This document shows positions 27,701 to 38,859 of a stretch of 64,000 bases of DNA, piece after piece (within the stretch, counting starts at the first letter, position 1; the number at the start of each line of letters is the position of its first letter). The stretch covers positions 20,705,307 to 20,769,306 of the forward strand of contig NC_134031.1 in the NCBI RefSeq assembly GCF_964204645.1, read 5' to 3'. A program made the position numbers and the translations under genes. This DNA comes from Tubulanus polymorphus (lineage: Eukaryota > Nemertea > Palaeonemertea > Tubulaniformes > Tubulanidae). The notes beneath the pieces were generated by a model, which saw nothing but the letters and a program-made list of their open reading frames with translations, was not told the origin of the DNA and made no database searches.

Positions 27701-29209
27701 CTATTGTAATGCTTCAGATTAGCTTCAGTTTATATATGTATATAAGAAAAAGAAGGGAGTTGTCACCGAGAATAGCTAATAATAAAACAAAAGGTGTTTG
27801 ATGTTCTAGCTACGAAGCAGTCTTAATGCATCATTCAAAGAAACATCAAACACTCGTATTCAGATAAATGTCAACACAATTCTCTTATCTTCCGTCGAAT
27901 ACAGGTGACATGAATCGAAATATAAATTCTTTGAAAAAAGATTCCTGGCAAATTTTCATAGATAAATGTCATACGTGTAATAAACGAAGTACTGTGTGAG
28001 AGACAATGTTTGGCATCACGGTTACAATACCGGGTATGAACAACGCCTGTTTATATGTGGCATTATTATCATACATGATCTGATGTATCTATAAATTTAC
28101 AATTTGTTCAAAAGGAGACGAATAAAGATATATCATAATCATTGCAGAAACAAATGCAGTAGGGCTGAATTTTTACAGTGAAAATTGTGAATTTTGTGCA
28201 ATTTAATGAAACCCTGAGAAAACGGAATCCTTCTATATCACTCTGAAAGTTTGAAAGTCTGGTTCTACATTGCTTTGATCTCTGCATATTTGGATCGAAT
28301 ATGTTCAATGCTTTGATAAAGTGTGGATAAAGTGCTGCCCGTAGCGGCTAATGAATCTCGGTTTAAATGGTCGATATTCATATCTAAGAAAATGCTGTCA
28401 GACAAAATCCTGTTTCAATTACGTCTCTCCATACTAACAGCTTACACAGTTATCGGTTTGATTCTACTCTGAATTGTGCTCCACTCCATGATTAAGTGAA
28501 CATAAATCCGAAATCACTTTGTTTAAGTATTGTTTAGTATCGAGTGAGTGGTTTCTCTAATTAGACACGGGCCACATTTGACATGGGCCTGATTCGCACC
28601 ATTTGATCACTGCTATAGGTCAGGTTTCGATGGAACTGGCTGCTGCTCGGTCTGAGATTTTCCAAGTGCTGGTCTGAGATTTTTTTCTTATATTTCATCA
28701 TAACACAGAATTATCCCTCTTTATTAGGGCTTATAACAACAAAGAGTTTCACGTAATTGATCGTCGCATTACAAATCGCCTAACAAATATTGAACAATTG
28801 TAAATATATATGTTACTCGAGTCAATAAACTGGATGTGACCTGAAATGTTTTCATATTTCTACTTTCACTATTTGTTTAAGGCATTCGTATTTACATACA
28901 TTATAAAGCGTGGGTCTAGATTGAACCACTGCATTCCTTAAAAGCAACAAAATCATCTCAAGAAAATCTTTTCTACCGATTCACGAAAACTCTTCTGACG
29001 CACTCGTTCACTCACGAGAATAGATGGCTATGTACCAATGGTATTCATCAATAAACCGTTAAATGTTTTATTACAGATATTGTGATCTACTGATTCACAT
29101 GTTAAATGGTACAAACCTCTGGGAAGGAATTATAAACCACTTTCTTCAAGTATACACTGTACAACGCATCTTCTTCTCTTTCTTCTCTCCAAAACTTGTT
29201 TAAATCCTC
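12734..29209 (-). CDS. RGL: RalGDS/RGL-type guanine nucleotide exchange factor
   Basis: Fourteen exons, each phase-consistent: 29117-29209, 25291-25490, 22059-22303, 20621-20751, 19215-19430, 18186-18289, 17930-18014, 17743-17838, 17333-17574, 16875-16925, 14452-14581, 14084-14209, 13563-13677, 12734-12891 (TGA at 12734-12736). They give 663 residues plus a short N-terminus. Order: REM/RasGEF-N ([32 protein letters not shown]), then the RasGEF catalytic domain ([83 protein letters not shown]), then a serine-rich linker and an RA domain ([10 protein letters not shown] ... [20 protein letters not shown]). Family knowledge: Ras or Rap-GTP binds the RA domain and the protein loads Ral with GTP. 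The C-terminus is Lys-rich. Length and domain order fit RGL1/RALGDS; I cannot tell the paralogs apart. Introns carry repeats of families R2-R5 and a 28-bp minisatellite. Confidence 0.93.
13040..13180. repeat. G-rich short element (intron 13678-12892 region side)
   Basis: Between the last two RGL exons. Contains AGGGGAGGCGGAGGGGTCAG and, after a TTTTGCGTACAGAGGGGGAG stretch, CATGCGTACGTAATA. A related element with GGGGGCGTACAGGGGGC and ATGTGTACATAAT is at 34115-34205. Likely one dispersed family; no gene. Confidence 0.45.
13790..14045. mobile_element. Penelope-like tail or foldback fragment
   Basis: Inside an RGL intron. Left part CTCGAAACATCGCTCGAAAT and right part GAGGAGCGATGTTTCAGCTA are inverted relatives, and ATTATTGTGGGGTTTCGT at 13858 pairs with AATCCCACAATAA at 13945. 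AGATACACAATATCCGTGTA recurs at about 46158. The GTTAGCCATCATCAGG ending is typical of Penelope-like element tails (family knowledge); no reverse transcriptase is present. Confidence 0.5.
16375..16680. repeat. Family R2 dispersed repeat, copy 2
   Basis: RGL intron. CTACTGTGGCAGGTAAGGAT, then ACAACTTGTTCGATAATTTT, CCTTAAAATTCAAGTTCAAA, AAAATGAATTGATTTTCAC and GTGCCATCTAGTGAG. The same order as at 36828-37060. Confidence 0.6.
18385..18460. repeat. Family R3 short repeat, copy 1
   Basis: GGCCACTTTCCGACTACAAA, then AATTCCCTAA, GACACGAAATTCCCTGAGTG, AATC. Related copies at 18940-19065, 22376-22440 and 25626-25750, all in RGL introns. Confidence 0.55.
18940..19065. repeat. Family R3 short repeat, copy 2
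   Basis: GAGGCCACTTTCCGCCCCAT followed by AACACAAAATTCCCTCAGTG and AATCTGCAGCAGGTGAAAGG; a second AATTCCCCGAGCGAATCTGC follows at once, so the 3' part is duplicated here. Confidence 0.55.
21291..21385. repeat. Dispersed repeat R4 (shared with 1540-1612)
   Basis: TCGCGATCACACAAATGTTT, GACAAGGGCTTAATCTGGCA, CCAATAGTTTACATTGATG match, with changes, the block at 1540-1612 (CGCAATCACACAAGCC, GACCAGGGTTAAATTAGG, CCAAATAGTCTGTTTACATT). No coding signal. Confidence 0.5.
21619..22032. repeat. 28-bp minisatellite, about 15 copies
   Basis: Unit is GACCTATATAAACACAGGTC followed by CTAACGGT, with single-base variants (ACAGG/ACGGG, ACGGT/ACAGT). The array ends only about 25 bases from the RGL exon 22059-22303, on the donor side, so it is the first part of that intron in the transcript. 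There are no unique spacers, so it is not a CRISPR array. Confidence 0.95.
22376..22440. repeat. Family R3 short repeat, partial
   Basis: GGCCACCGACTTGCTTTTTC with CCCTGACTATTCCCTGACAT; a truncated relative of the R3 copies at 18385, 18940 and 25626. Confidence 0.4.
24425..24722. mobile_element. Family R5 MITE-like element, copy 1
   Basis: RGL intron. Starts near ACACGATCACACGGGTCAGA and ends near TTCATACGATCACAGCTACG. The inside is unusually GC-rich, with GGCCCGAACCGGGCCCATGT, AAATTTGGCCCGTGCG and a related block inverted further on (CTAATTTGGCCCTC). Relatives: 28556-28625, 29265-29520, 30225-30470. Confidence 0.55.
25626..25750. repeat. Family R3 short repeat, copy 3
   Basis: AGTCACTTTCCCCCCATCCA, AAAATTCCCTAAGTTTTC, ATCACACGAAATTCCCTGAA, TGAATCTGCCGCAGGTGAAT. 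Closest to the copy at 18940. Confidence 0.55.
26470..26680. repeat. Family R2 dispersed repeat, partial copy
   Basis: GGGAATCTAAAAACTCAGCT, CAAAGTTGATCGATTATGAA, then CAACGCCACCTGGTGAG. Lacks the CTGTGGCA(A/G)GTGAGG start seen in the longer copies. Confidence 0.45.
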
Positions 29210-29264
29210 CTGAAAGAAAGATCACTTCACATAAGAAAACGGATTGATTACGAAAACTTGTTAT

Positions 29265-29520
29265 AGTTGCAGAAAGTTCGTCCATAGCCACTATCACGTG
29301 AGTGTTTTTGGCCCAAAAACGTCGCACCAAGCCTGAGCCAAATTTTAGCATGGGAATGATTGCTTTCAAATTGCAACAGGTTTTGAAGTGACTCACTTCA
29401 CTTTGAGCGTTGTTTAGTATCGAGTGAGTGGTTTGCGTGTGAGTGCACTCTCTAATTAGGCACGGGCCAAATTTGACGGGCCTGATCCGGGCCAAATCTT
29501 CTCCATGTGATCGCGGCATA
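29265..29520. mobile_element. Family R5 MITE-like element, copy 2
   Basis: Just upstream (in transcript terms) of the RGL exon 29117-29209. Begins near CCACTATCACGTGAGTG and ends near CCATGTGATCGCGGCATA; the inside holds GGCACGGGCCAAATTTGACG and GGCCTGATCCGGGCC. The minus-strand ORF over it (about 100 codons) is a chance reading of the repeat joined to the exon. Confidence 0.5.
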
Positions 29521-29893
29521 TTATCGAGTATTTCGTAGCACGAATAGAAAATACTCGTTGATTACTCATTGGCAGCGACAAGTCTCGTTAATTAGAGGTC
29601 ATCTGATGATGCTCGTTAATTAACGGAGGAACATCAAACCTGGACATAATAACATCATTAGTTCTAGTGCTATACATATCTATATCTATAATACAGTTAT
29701 TTATACCATATTTGGATCGTTTCCAGATGAAAGTTTTTTTTTATCTGTAGCGAGGAACACCCAGTGGCTGAATGAAAATCTATTGGGTATATAGATTATT
29801 CGATATCTACTTCGAACATAAGTAGCATCGCAACCGGGTTTTGCCAATCAAAACTAGGGAAAGGAGCATTATCAAGATCGTATTAAGGGAGGC

Positions 29894-30037
29894 GGAGGCT
29901 CCTTACCATCGGGAGGCTCCTTACTATCAGGAGGCTCCTTACCACCGGGAGGCTCCTTACCATCGGGAGGCTCCTTACTATCGGGAGGCTCCTTACCATC
30001 GGGAGGCTCCTTACTATCAGGAGGCTCCTTACCATCG
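29894..30037. repeat. 18-bp minisatellite, 8 copies
   Basis: Unit GGAGGCTCCTTACCATCG with variants ACTATCAG, ACCACCGG and ACTATCGG. Since 18 is a multiple of 3 and the unit lacks stops in several frames, ORFs of 63-71 codons run across it on both strands; these are not genes. Confidence 0.95.
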
Positions 30038-30224
30038 TGATTAAGACCAATTTCACCATACATTTTGACATTTCACAATAACGCTGGCTATTCAGCAATC
30101 TGCTCTTAGAGTAAATGTTAGAGGTTGAGCTTGCCTCAGGCTGAACAATAAGAACTTATACAAACTATCTTTATGAGGTATCTGAGGTGCTAGTCCAATG
30201 TGGATACTCAACACACAATTTAAC

Positions 30225-30470
30225 TGAGATCACACAAGAGATGATAACCAGCGCCAGATCTTAGTCAAATTTGGCAAATAAGGCCCGTGCCTGCAACAAC
30301 TGTGACAAAGCGAAGTCAGTCACTTCCAGAACCAGTTACAATTCGCACGCGATAATTTGTACCGTGCTAAAATTTGGCTTAGGCCTGGTCAGGAGTAAAC
30401 CGGTCAGGAGTAAACCGGTCAGGAGTAAACCCATCGGGATCAAGCAGGATCCTAAAAATCATTATGCCTG
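30225..30470. mobile_element. Family R5 MITE-like element, copy 3, with a 15-bp triplet inside
   Basis: GAGATCACACAAGAGATGAT, GTCAAATTTGGCAAATAAGG, CCCGTGCCTGC mark the family. At 30387-30431 the unit GGTCAGGAGTAAACC is repeated three times. No gene. Confidence 0.5.
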
Positions 30471-31689
30471 AAAAAATGTTGGCACACGTTTGCTTTTACA
30501 GGGAAATGAGAATGGGTGTATCTAGTTAATAAAGATTACCGGATTAGCCATTCTTTGTTACAGGAGATTCTATTCTATTGTATAAAATTCGAATTGTGGA
30601 ACATCTTCATTTATCTCCAGTTTACAAGGATTACAGCGTTTTATTCAACTACTAACAAACAAACCTCATTTCGATGACTCAAAGCATTTACCGCGGGAGG
30701 AGACAATATCGACTAGAATCAGTGAAGCTTACGTTACTATATTAGTAATATTCCACTAATCGATATTTTCAAACAGCTGTTCGCAAATACAAACAAATAA
30801 TAGTCTATGATAATATTCCAGTCCACTGCTGCTACTACCATAGACAAGCAGAGACCAGATTTACGATTCAAAAATTCTGATGCTTCAGTCGTGTCTGAAG
30901 AGTTGTATTTATGACTAGAATGTTAATAAGTACATCACGAGTCGTTTTGATGCAAGTTATTTTTCTCTACAATATAAATGATAGAGCTATAAGTCGAAGG
31001 CTTCATGTCAATCTGGTAACTACACATGCCATATTCTTTTGCTATTGACGGCTGAAGTCTTGATGATCGCTCAAAGACACTCGGTGCCATGAAAGCCTAA
31101 AAGTTCCTCATTTCCACTACCCTTGGCCCAGTTTATTTTTAGATAATATTAAAATTAATACCAATCCGTACTCTCTCCCTACTAGATGGTCGACTCATGT
31201 GCCGCGATCGTTAAAACTGGTCAGGACAATAACAGTAAGTCATCAACTGGTTGCTGTCAGTCGCAAAGCATCTCTGGTGGCAAAGCCTATCTACGCCTGT
31301 CTCAAGATGTATGAAAAAAATGGATGAATTTGTGCTCAGGCGAGCAGTGCTGGACTCTGCCCTATAACAGGTAATACTCAAACTGGTGGAATGGAAAAAT
31401 CAATTTGGCAAATGAGTTTTCGCGCTGGGAAAGATGATTTGATCACGGCGTATATTTGCAGCTCAAACACAGCCCGCGCAGTTAGTCATAAAATAAAGAT
31501 TGAATTAGTGATGAGGTAAGTAGTAGGTAAGCGCAGAATTCAAACCACGGAATCAATGTCAATTTCTATAACAAATGCTGGAGGGATAAGAATATTGTAT
31601 ATAACTTTGTCAAATTCTGGCCTCATTTGGTAGCGTTGAATTCTGTAGTTGTGTTACCCGTTTAGTAGCAGAAGAACCCGGTCTAAGCA

Positions 31690-31906
31690 GGTTTTTTTTA
31701 TTCCCTCAAACTCACTGAGCGACACGCAGAGCATTATAAGTGGGTTTGATGTTTCTTTTTCCCAATGGGGAGAGACGAGAGAAGAACCTTTAACCTACGA
31801 GCAATAATTGCTTGTAGCTTCAACCAAGAAACTCTGTCGCCACCAGGGTTGAACCCATAAACCGTGGATTGACGAGCCCTTAACCCACTCGGCCACTTCA
31901 CCTCTC
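31690..31906 (-). mobile_element. tRNA(Ser/Leu)-derived SINE
   Basis: On the minus strand: an A-box-like TGGCCGAGTGGGTTAAGGG (about 31878-31896), then GGGTTCAACCC as B box (31846-31856), about 40 bases apart, followed by CTGGTGGCGACAGAG, a unique body and an A-rich stretch near 31690. A real tRNA(Ser/Leu) would have a pairing acceptor stem and a variable arm; neither is convincing, so this is a SINE head rather than a tRNA gene. Confidence 0.6.
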
Positions 31907-34114
31907 AGGTGAAGGTTCCCAACATGGTCTACACTGACACAGATGATCACATAAAGTATTAAATCAGACAGCCAATAAAATTAACCCCAATGAATCAAAA
32001 ATTTCGAATTCTGGGCTAAAAACCCGTGATTTCATGAGTTCTACAATAGTATAAAAATGAAAATGGTTTTCCCCGATATCCGTGGGATTCTTCCACAGTC
32101 ACCGGAATAAACATGCAACACAACAACTTCATGTTCAAATCTAACAAAGCTGCCAGTTGTAAATAAGTTGTTTTGTAGTCTGCGGAAGATTAGAATAGAA
32201 TGAGGAAAAATATGTAAGATAAAGTATTTTATGAAACAGCAGCACAGCTATAGCCAGATCCTGAACTTCTCTTATGGAAGAAGAATGCAGCAAAAACAAT
32301 AACAACCTACACCAGAATACCACTGGGTTTTACGGTTGATTGATTAGTAAAACACTTGGTTTTTTCTTTAGAAGAATCCCGAGCACAATTCGCATTGCCA
32401 AACTATTCCCTAAAAATACATTATTCACAGCGTTGTTCTGTTCAACAATGTGTGGCTATTCATATCACTAAACAATTGTTCCAAACATTGCTTTTCCGAA
32501 TAGAAATGTCAGATATCATCAGGAACATTGTTTGGACTCATTCATTCATCAGATATGCGCACAACAGACAATTTGGATCAGTAATTGTGTAATTTTACAA
32601 AATGGCGTTGCCCATTCCAGAAATACAGGGGTTGTTGGGAATTCCAAGACTGGATTATCACAATTCAACCTTGTCTTAACCTTGGCCCTTAGAAATTAAA
32701 TCTAATTTCTGGTATCTAGAAATACTTAAATTACAGTTTATCGTGGAGATAAGGGTTAAGATTGTATATCTAAAATGTTGACGGGTCTATCAACTCAGCC
32801 ATATCAGTCATGGATATTATCTCCATCGTCAAGTTGAGGTGGCACAATATGGATTATATAAATCTCTCCAGCAGATTATCCCTTAAGTTTTAATCCATCT
32901 GAGATTACTGGATCAAACAGTCAGAGAGCCTAGAATGATAACAATTATCCTCTCAGTGAAGATAAGATCTCACACCTTATATTCACCTTAATGGTCCCGT
33001 ATTCCCAAGGATTTGTCAGTTATTTACCAACCCGACCATTGAGAAAATTTCTCATATTGGATATAATAAACCTGGAGAGATTTTTAGGTGACCTGAAGTA
33101 TATACTTTTGATATCTTTAGACAATCATAACTTATGTTTAGGCTTAGATAATCACTGTAGAAGGAAGTAATAATCCCCCCCCCCCCGGTAAATATCAGGT
33201 CTGAATCCCTGCTATTGAGAGGCCGCTGATTACAATAATGGATTAAAATAGAATTTGTAATCAGTTTATTTCTATAGCTGACAGATCTGCTATATTTAGC
33301 TTGATCATTTTAAGCCTCAATTTTTTTTCGATTTCGAAAGTGGGATTTTTCGCTTTATATTGTATGTGTTCTAACATGATCAGACCAATGATTAACTGTA
33401 GGCCTATTCGATATCGAATATATCAATAATCTCCAATGATTCATAACTATGTCAGTCAGTCAGTCAGTCAGTCTGGTATAGCATCTGCCTAACCATGCAT
33501 AAGTCATGCATGCATCTAGTAGTTACATGAAAATCCAACTGATGATTTTCTGAACCAGCGAAGCCTGACAACTCTCTCTCTTTCTCTCTCTCTCTCTGTA
33601 AACCAGACGACTCCATGGAGCACGAGCTAATCAATAAAATTGATCCGTAGCTATGCATACGCATTAATCCTACCGAGAAATACATCTCGCATACAGCTGA
33701 TTATCAATGTGTCTCTGTCCTCTATTCCTCACATTACTAATGATATTAACCCATTCTCAACATCTGGGAACAAAATAGGATGAAAAATTTCATTAAGCCT
33801 TCGAACTGAACCTTGTTATAACGAATTGATATTTCACATACTGAAAACTACCGATATGATGATGTGACGAAAGCCGATACATCAAAACTAATAATTACTT
33901 TACGATATTCAGCGCTACCGATCAAATATCAAATTCAACAAACATATATGCATTTCGTGGTTCTATGAAAACCCGATGTTTCTAACCATTGCCTACGAAA
34001 AACTCATCGGTTTGAAACTATGAATACTTAAAATTAACACGTTCATTTTTCAAAGGTAACAATATACGTTTTTCTTATGTAGACCTACAATACACAGGAT
34101 ATAAATGATCGTAT

Positions 34115-34205
34115 GGCTGGCATAAAGGGGGCCTACAGGGGGCGTATAGGGGGCGTACAGGGGGCGGGGGTTAGAAAATCGAAATTTTATGTGTACATAA
34201 TAGAC
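34115..34205. repeat. G-rich short element, relative of 13040-13180
   Basis: Three near-copies of AGGGGGCGTA/CTAC in a row (34126-34165), then a GTTAGAAAATCGAAATTTTA stretch and ATGTGTACATAATAGACG. Shares its layout (G-rich head, AAATTTCATGCGTACGTAATA tail) with the element in the RGL intron. Confidence 0.45.
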
Positions 34206-34943
34206 GAATGGTTCCTAAATTGTCATCGAAGTTCTCTTGGGTCTAAGCGGTGTAATGGCGTAAAATAAATCGACACGGAAAATTAATTTACAGCACAACG
34301 CGTAATTATCTCAACCAAAATAGTGTACATGACTCAATCAACATTCCGCAAACACCGCGGCCGGTCGGCCCCGTGGTTGCATAAAAAACAAACTAACAGC
34401 TAACTGTGATTAATGAATGAATAGCAACTCGAGGGCGAGTCAGTAACAAAATGACTATACTATACATGACAGGAAGCCAAGACGCCGATGCTACATCAAT
34501 AATTGCTTCTTCAGACTCAAAGGTTAAGTAGCCTCGGGTTCCTTCGGTAAGATAGATCTCACAGTATCTTCAACTAATCCAGCTACTGGAACCAGTGTGA
34601 ATATAGCGAAATCTTCGTTAGATTCTTGTCAAATGATTAATGATGAGTGAAACTGAATTTTAATCCGACATGAAAAACTCACGTGGATCCAGTCTGACTT
34701 GTGAGACTCGCACAAGTCCATCCAAATTTTTTGAGTGCTCTTTTAATTTTTTCATCGAAGATGATTGGCGGCGCATTTCAATGGGAAGTGACAGTCCTCT
34801 GGCCTCTGCGTCTCGACAATTCAACTTTATATAGGTCTATTGATGGCAGCAAATGTCAAATCACGCCTCTAAAACTGTACTTAGTTATTTTTGGTGGATT
34901 CTCAGTTGAAAATCATTAAAAATGTTGACACGCATGAATAATG

Positions 34944-35630
34944 CTGGGTTCACACACACGACTTTTTGAAGAGAAAATTGAGAAGTTGTCTCAACTTCTC
35001 GATTTCTCAACTTCTGACCCGGTTAGATAAATAAACAAAGTTGTGTCAAAATGTGTGTTCACACACACAGCATAATTCACACAACTCCAGCTGGGCGTAG
35101 ATGCAGCAGTGCATAGAAGGCATAGAAGGATGAACAAGAAATCGCAATTTAAGCAGAAATCAAAAAGATAATTGTGATAAATTGACTTTGGCCTATCCAG
35201 CATCCATATGGATATATCATGCCCGGTGTTGGGGGATCCTGGTACCGCCTGACTCCAGAAATTTTAAAGAGAATTCATGAGTCTCATATATCAATTATCT
35301 GATAGACATGCGATTGATGAGATTTAAAAGGTTTATTCTTTTATTGTAGAAATTGTAGAAATATATTGCCCTCTCTTACCAGAAAGGAAGACTATTAAAA
35401 TGCGCGCGAATATACTGCATGTTGATTGGTTAGATTTCTCTCAACTCCTCGACTGAGTTGAGAGAAATAGAACATGTTCTATTTCTCTCAACTAGTCGAG
35501 ACTAGAGTTGTGTCGAGGAAAATCGAGCAACTTTTTCGTTCACACACATGACTCACTTCAAAATAGTTGTCCTCGACTGTGAGTTGCTCGATTCCTCGAC
35601 GAAAAATCGTGTGTGTGAACCTAGCATAAC
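34944..35630. mobile_element. Long inverted-repeat (foldback/MITE) element, about 690 bp
   Basis: Left end ATGCTGGGTTCACACACACG ACTTTTTGAAGAG; right end, inverted, TCGTGTGTGTGAACCTAGCAT preceded by CGAGGAATCGAG-type sequence. Inner copies of TGTGTTCACACACAC (35050) and of AACTAGTCGAG/CTCGACTGAGTTGAGAG palindromes (35440-35510) give nested hairpins. No coding capacity. Confidence 0.7.
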
Positions 35631-35901
35631 CAACACGTCATACATATGCCTCTGATTGAATGTAGCACACTTCAATACACGGCTTGTTTAGAACAGAAAT
35701 TACGTTCAGACTACAGAAAATACCAACGCAGCCATCTCAGAATAATCGTACTTGGATCGGGCTTTTGGTGCACAATCACTTTCTGCACTTGCTAAGCCCA
35801 GTATTTTAGAAGAAGCCGTGAATAATTTAACTGCACAAACGCTCAGTTCTGCGTGCTGAAATCCACGCTGCTTCAGACTTTCAGATTCAGATGAGATGAT
35901 T

Positions 35902-36383
35902 GATATATGGGCTATACATGATATATGGGCTATAGATGATATATGGGCTATAGATGATATATGGGCTATAGATGATATATGGGCTATAGATGATATATGG
36001 GCTATAGATGATATATGGGCTATAGATGATATATGGGCTATAGATGATATATGGGCTATAGATGATATATGGGCTATAGATGATATATGGGCTATAGATG
36101 ATATATGGGCTATAGATGATATATGGGCTATAGATGATATATGGGCTATACATGATATATGGGCTATAGATGATATATGGGCTATAGATGATATATGGGC
36201 TATAGATGATATATGGGCTATACATGATATATGGGCTATAGATGATATATGGGCTATAGATGATATATGGGCTATAGATGATATATGGGCTATAGATGAT
36301 ATATGGGCTATACATGATATATGGGCTATACATGATATATGGGCTATACATGATATATGGGCTATACATGATATATGGGCTGA
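35902..36383. repeat. 18-bp minisatellite, about 27 copies
   Basis: Unit GATATATGGGCTATAGAT (variant ...CTATACAT), nearly invariant. Open on both strands: WAIDDI repeats on plus (181 codons) and YSPYII repeats on minus (160 codons), purely because the unit is 18 bases without stops. No initiation context or flanking exons support translation. Confidence 0.97.
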
Positions 36384-36827
36384 TATTGTGTTAATAATGA
36401 AAGCTTGCAGAAATTTGTCTCGATCTCAGCACGTTGGCTGATAGTGGTAATGGAATATCGATATCAATCACTAAATCAAGACAATTCGTATGATACAAAG
36501 CCAGTACAATCTGCTGTCAGACAAACTCACAGATCCACCCGGGGCACATTCAACACTTTATAACCGTTCCTCAAATTTTATATCATTCAGGCTGAACCCT
36601 CGACCATTTCTAATAGTAAACTGACAAGTAACATTCATGATTTGGCTAAAAATATAGCAACACTAAACAGTGCTTAAAGCACGGCCAATACTCTGAGAAT
36701 GAAATCAATATATTAGATGTACATGACAAGTTATATGTAGCCTATAGGTTGCTGTTGTAAGGTTTAAAGATATCACCTTCGCAGTTATTCAATTTAACCC
36801 AACTTAACCGAGATGTATTCAATCGGG

Positions 36828-37060
36828 GTATCGAGAACGCTACTGTGGCAAGCAAGGATTCAGTGATGATCCACCAGGTGTCGCCAGTGGCACTTTGAGT
36901 GAGAAAGCGAATCTTACATCGATTTCGACAACAACTTGTTTGATAATTTTCAGTTTTTAAAAAACGTAAAAATCAGTTCAAAATCATTGAAAATAAACTG
37001 ATTTTCACACTATGAAAAAACTCAGTGAATTGTTGCGTCATCTGATGAGAGCCTGTATGC
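36828..37060. repeat. Family R2 dispersed repeat, copy 3
   Basis: CTACTGTGGCAAGCAAGGAT, CCACCAGGTGTCGCCAGTGG, ACAACAACTTGTTTGATAAT, AAAATCAGTTCAAAATC, AAACTGATTTTCACAC. Best match to the copy at 16375-16680. Confidence 0.6.
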
Positions 37061-38348
37061 CTGATGACTGCACACACAATATACGGGTGATTCATGAGAC
37101 ATCTCCACGTATCAATAGCTCACTGATTCACAGAGGCAACTGTTTTCAATAGATCTTGCATCAAGGGCATGATGAGGGACTAACCCTCGCTGCAAAATGA
37201 ACTGTTTGATATTGGAAGCAACTCTGTCGATCTACAACAGGCTTCCATTTCAATAGATTTCAACACATATACCGGTACCGGTAACAGTGTTGACTCAGTA
37301 GAAGAGCATGCCTTCTTAGCACTAACTGTACGTAATTCAAGGTCTTCGCTGGGCAAAAGGTAGGCCTATAAGGGCCTAGTAAGTGGCCACAATGAGTCAT
37401 ATCAGCCATACAAACATACATAAGTGTGTATCATTCTTAGAATATTTTAGTCCTGTCACAATGAAACGATAAGGTTGACTCGAACAAGCAGAGAATTTTT
37501 CAACCGAATATGAAAGTACTACCCTAGTACAAAATGTATCTACAGTCAAAGTTTATCATAATGCCACAAAACAGAGCGTTTAAAACGGATCTGGCCCACA
37601 GTATTTCCACTGAATCTTTTTTTAGTTACATGCAGCATATTAGCTCAAAAATATTTCGGTTTCTATCTTCTGTTCTGCGTGATCTCAAACCCCAAGATAT
37701 TCGATACAATAGATCAACACTCTTCTAATATTTGATTGTCAAGGTTTCCCTTTGTTCACGATCTCAGCCCAGACATAGAAAATGAACCAACAAGAACTAT
37801 GAACACCAGCAACTGACTCTATAGTTTCGGAGATTTGATTTGAGGAGTAAAACATTGAAATCCAACTAATCTTAGTCAAACTTAACATAGAACTATATGA
37901 ATTTTTGACATCATATAGGCTAGGGTCTGACACTACTACTGATATATTTGACATGTAGGGCCTGAAGAATTCCTCGATGTACTCGATGTACTCGAACTCT
38001 ACAGTATAGACCTATTGACTGAATTTCAAAATTGCATAATGATATTAGCTCAATGCAAAATGAGTGCTAAATATGACACATATAAATACATAACAATAAT
38101 AATATAACTGTCTTTGAAGCAAGGCTGAGAATAAAAACCCTTTATAAATGATATGTTCTTAAAATAGCCCTTACACGGGCTAATTTAACATACCGTACGT
38201 ACACTTAATATAGAATAAACCCAGTTTATGAAATACCGCTCGCGATCAGAAATAGATATTCTATTCCGGTAATCGCAGAAATTTCAGTTGAAATTCAAAT
38301 GTATCATTACACTTTTTTTTAGATATGAATACAAAAATCGATATTTAC

Positions 38349-38366
38349 CTTTTCCGTAGGTTGCAT
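38349..38366 (-). CDS. candidate first coding exon of the RGL gene
   Basis: ATG CAA CCT ACG GAA AAG followed by a donor GTAAAT (38343-38348): six codons, MQPTEK, ending in phase 0, as the RGL exon at 29209 requires. The match in phase and strand is suggestive, but six codons prove nothing; a longer frame over the same bases ends in the wrong phase. If true, the first intron is about 9.1 kb. Confidence 0.3.
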
Positions 38367-38852
38367 ATCTCACTAGTACATGACACAGCTTGTATTCATT
38401 TACATGTATATGTGTATTATCTCTAGAATCACCAGGTACCCGGGTTCTATCATCAATCACCAGTATGCTCAATATACACGGTGATTGATTACAGTGTATA
38501 GTACACTACAATATAATGGCACGTTTTTACTACCACTACAATACCACCGTCTGAGAGTAGCCTGATGGCGGTACCAAACTACTGACTGGTACCATCGTCA
38601 TTATATCGATAACAACTGCGTACCATTATCACGGAGAGACGATTGGGTGTGAGTCATTTACATTTTATCGAATATAATCGAATAATAATCGCACGTTAGT
38701 CTCGTAGATCGGTAAGAGTCCGTCGAGACTCACACGCCGTCTACGTACGCCTTTTAATTAGAATTCCGTGAATTGTACTCCTTTAATTCGCGTGAAACGA
38801 GATTCCTCTCCGAGCGACCGGGCAGACGTCGTTACCGAACCCTAGTAGACAT

Positions 38853-38859
38853 TATATAC
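38853..38859 (-). promoter_or_regulatory. possible TATA box of the RGL gene
   Basis: TATATAA on the minus strand, followed downstream (38680-38850) by a stretch richer in CpG than its surroundings (CGTTACCGAA, GAGCGACCGGGC, CGTCGAGACTCACACGCCG). It lies about 490 bases before the candidate first exon. Purely positional inference. Confidence 0.25.

Larger units (their letters stand above)
30471..38348. other. gene-poor stretch; no gene supported
   Basis: About 8 kb of AT-rich DNA with repeats only (listed separately). It is either the first RGL intron (if the candidate first exon at 38349 is right) or intergenic. Microsatellites: (CAGT)n at 33450-33472, C-rich run 33175-33187, (CT)n 33571-33598. 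No ORF over 80 codons outside the 36-kb minisatellite. Confidence 0.6.

Noticed and set aside
29130-29519. 129-codon minus ORF as one protein
   Set aside because: It joins an R5 repeat and intron to the exon 29117-29209 in the wrong frame; the exon frame giving [10 protein letters not shown] fits RalGDS.
31840-31906. A tRNA(Ser/Leu) gene
   Set aside because: A and B boxes are present, but no convincing acceptor stem or variable arm, and a SINE-like body follows.
35887-36441. ORFs of 160 and 181 codons on opposite strands
   Set aside because: Both are readings of an 18-bp repeat without stops; no exon context.
38284-38472. 62-codon minus ORF as the first RGL exon
   Set aside because: In its own frame the donor falls in phase 1, but the next RGL exon needs phase 0. 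Only the shorter ATG in another frame fits.
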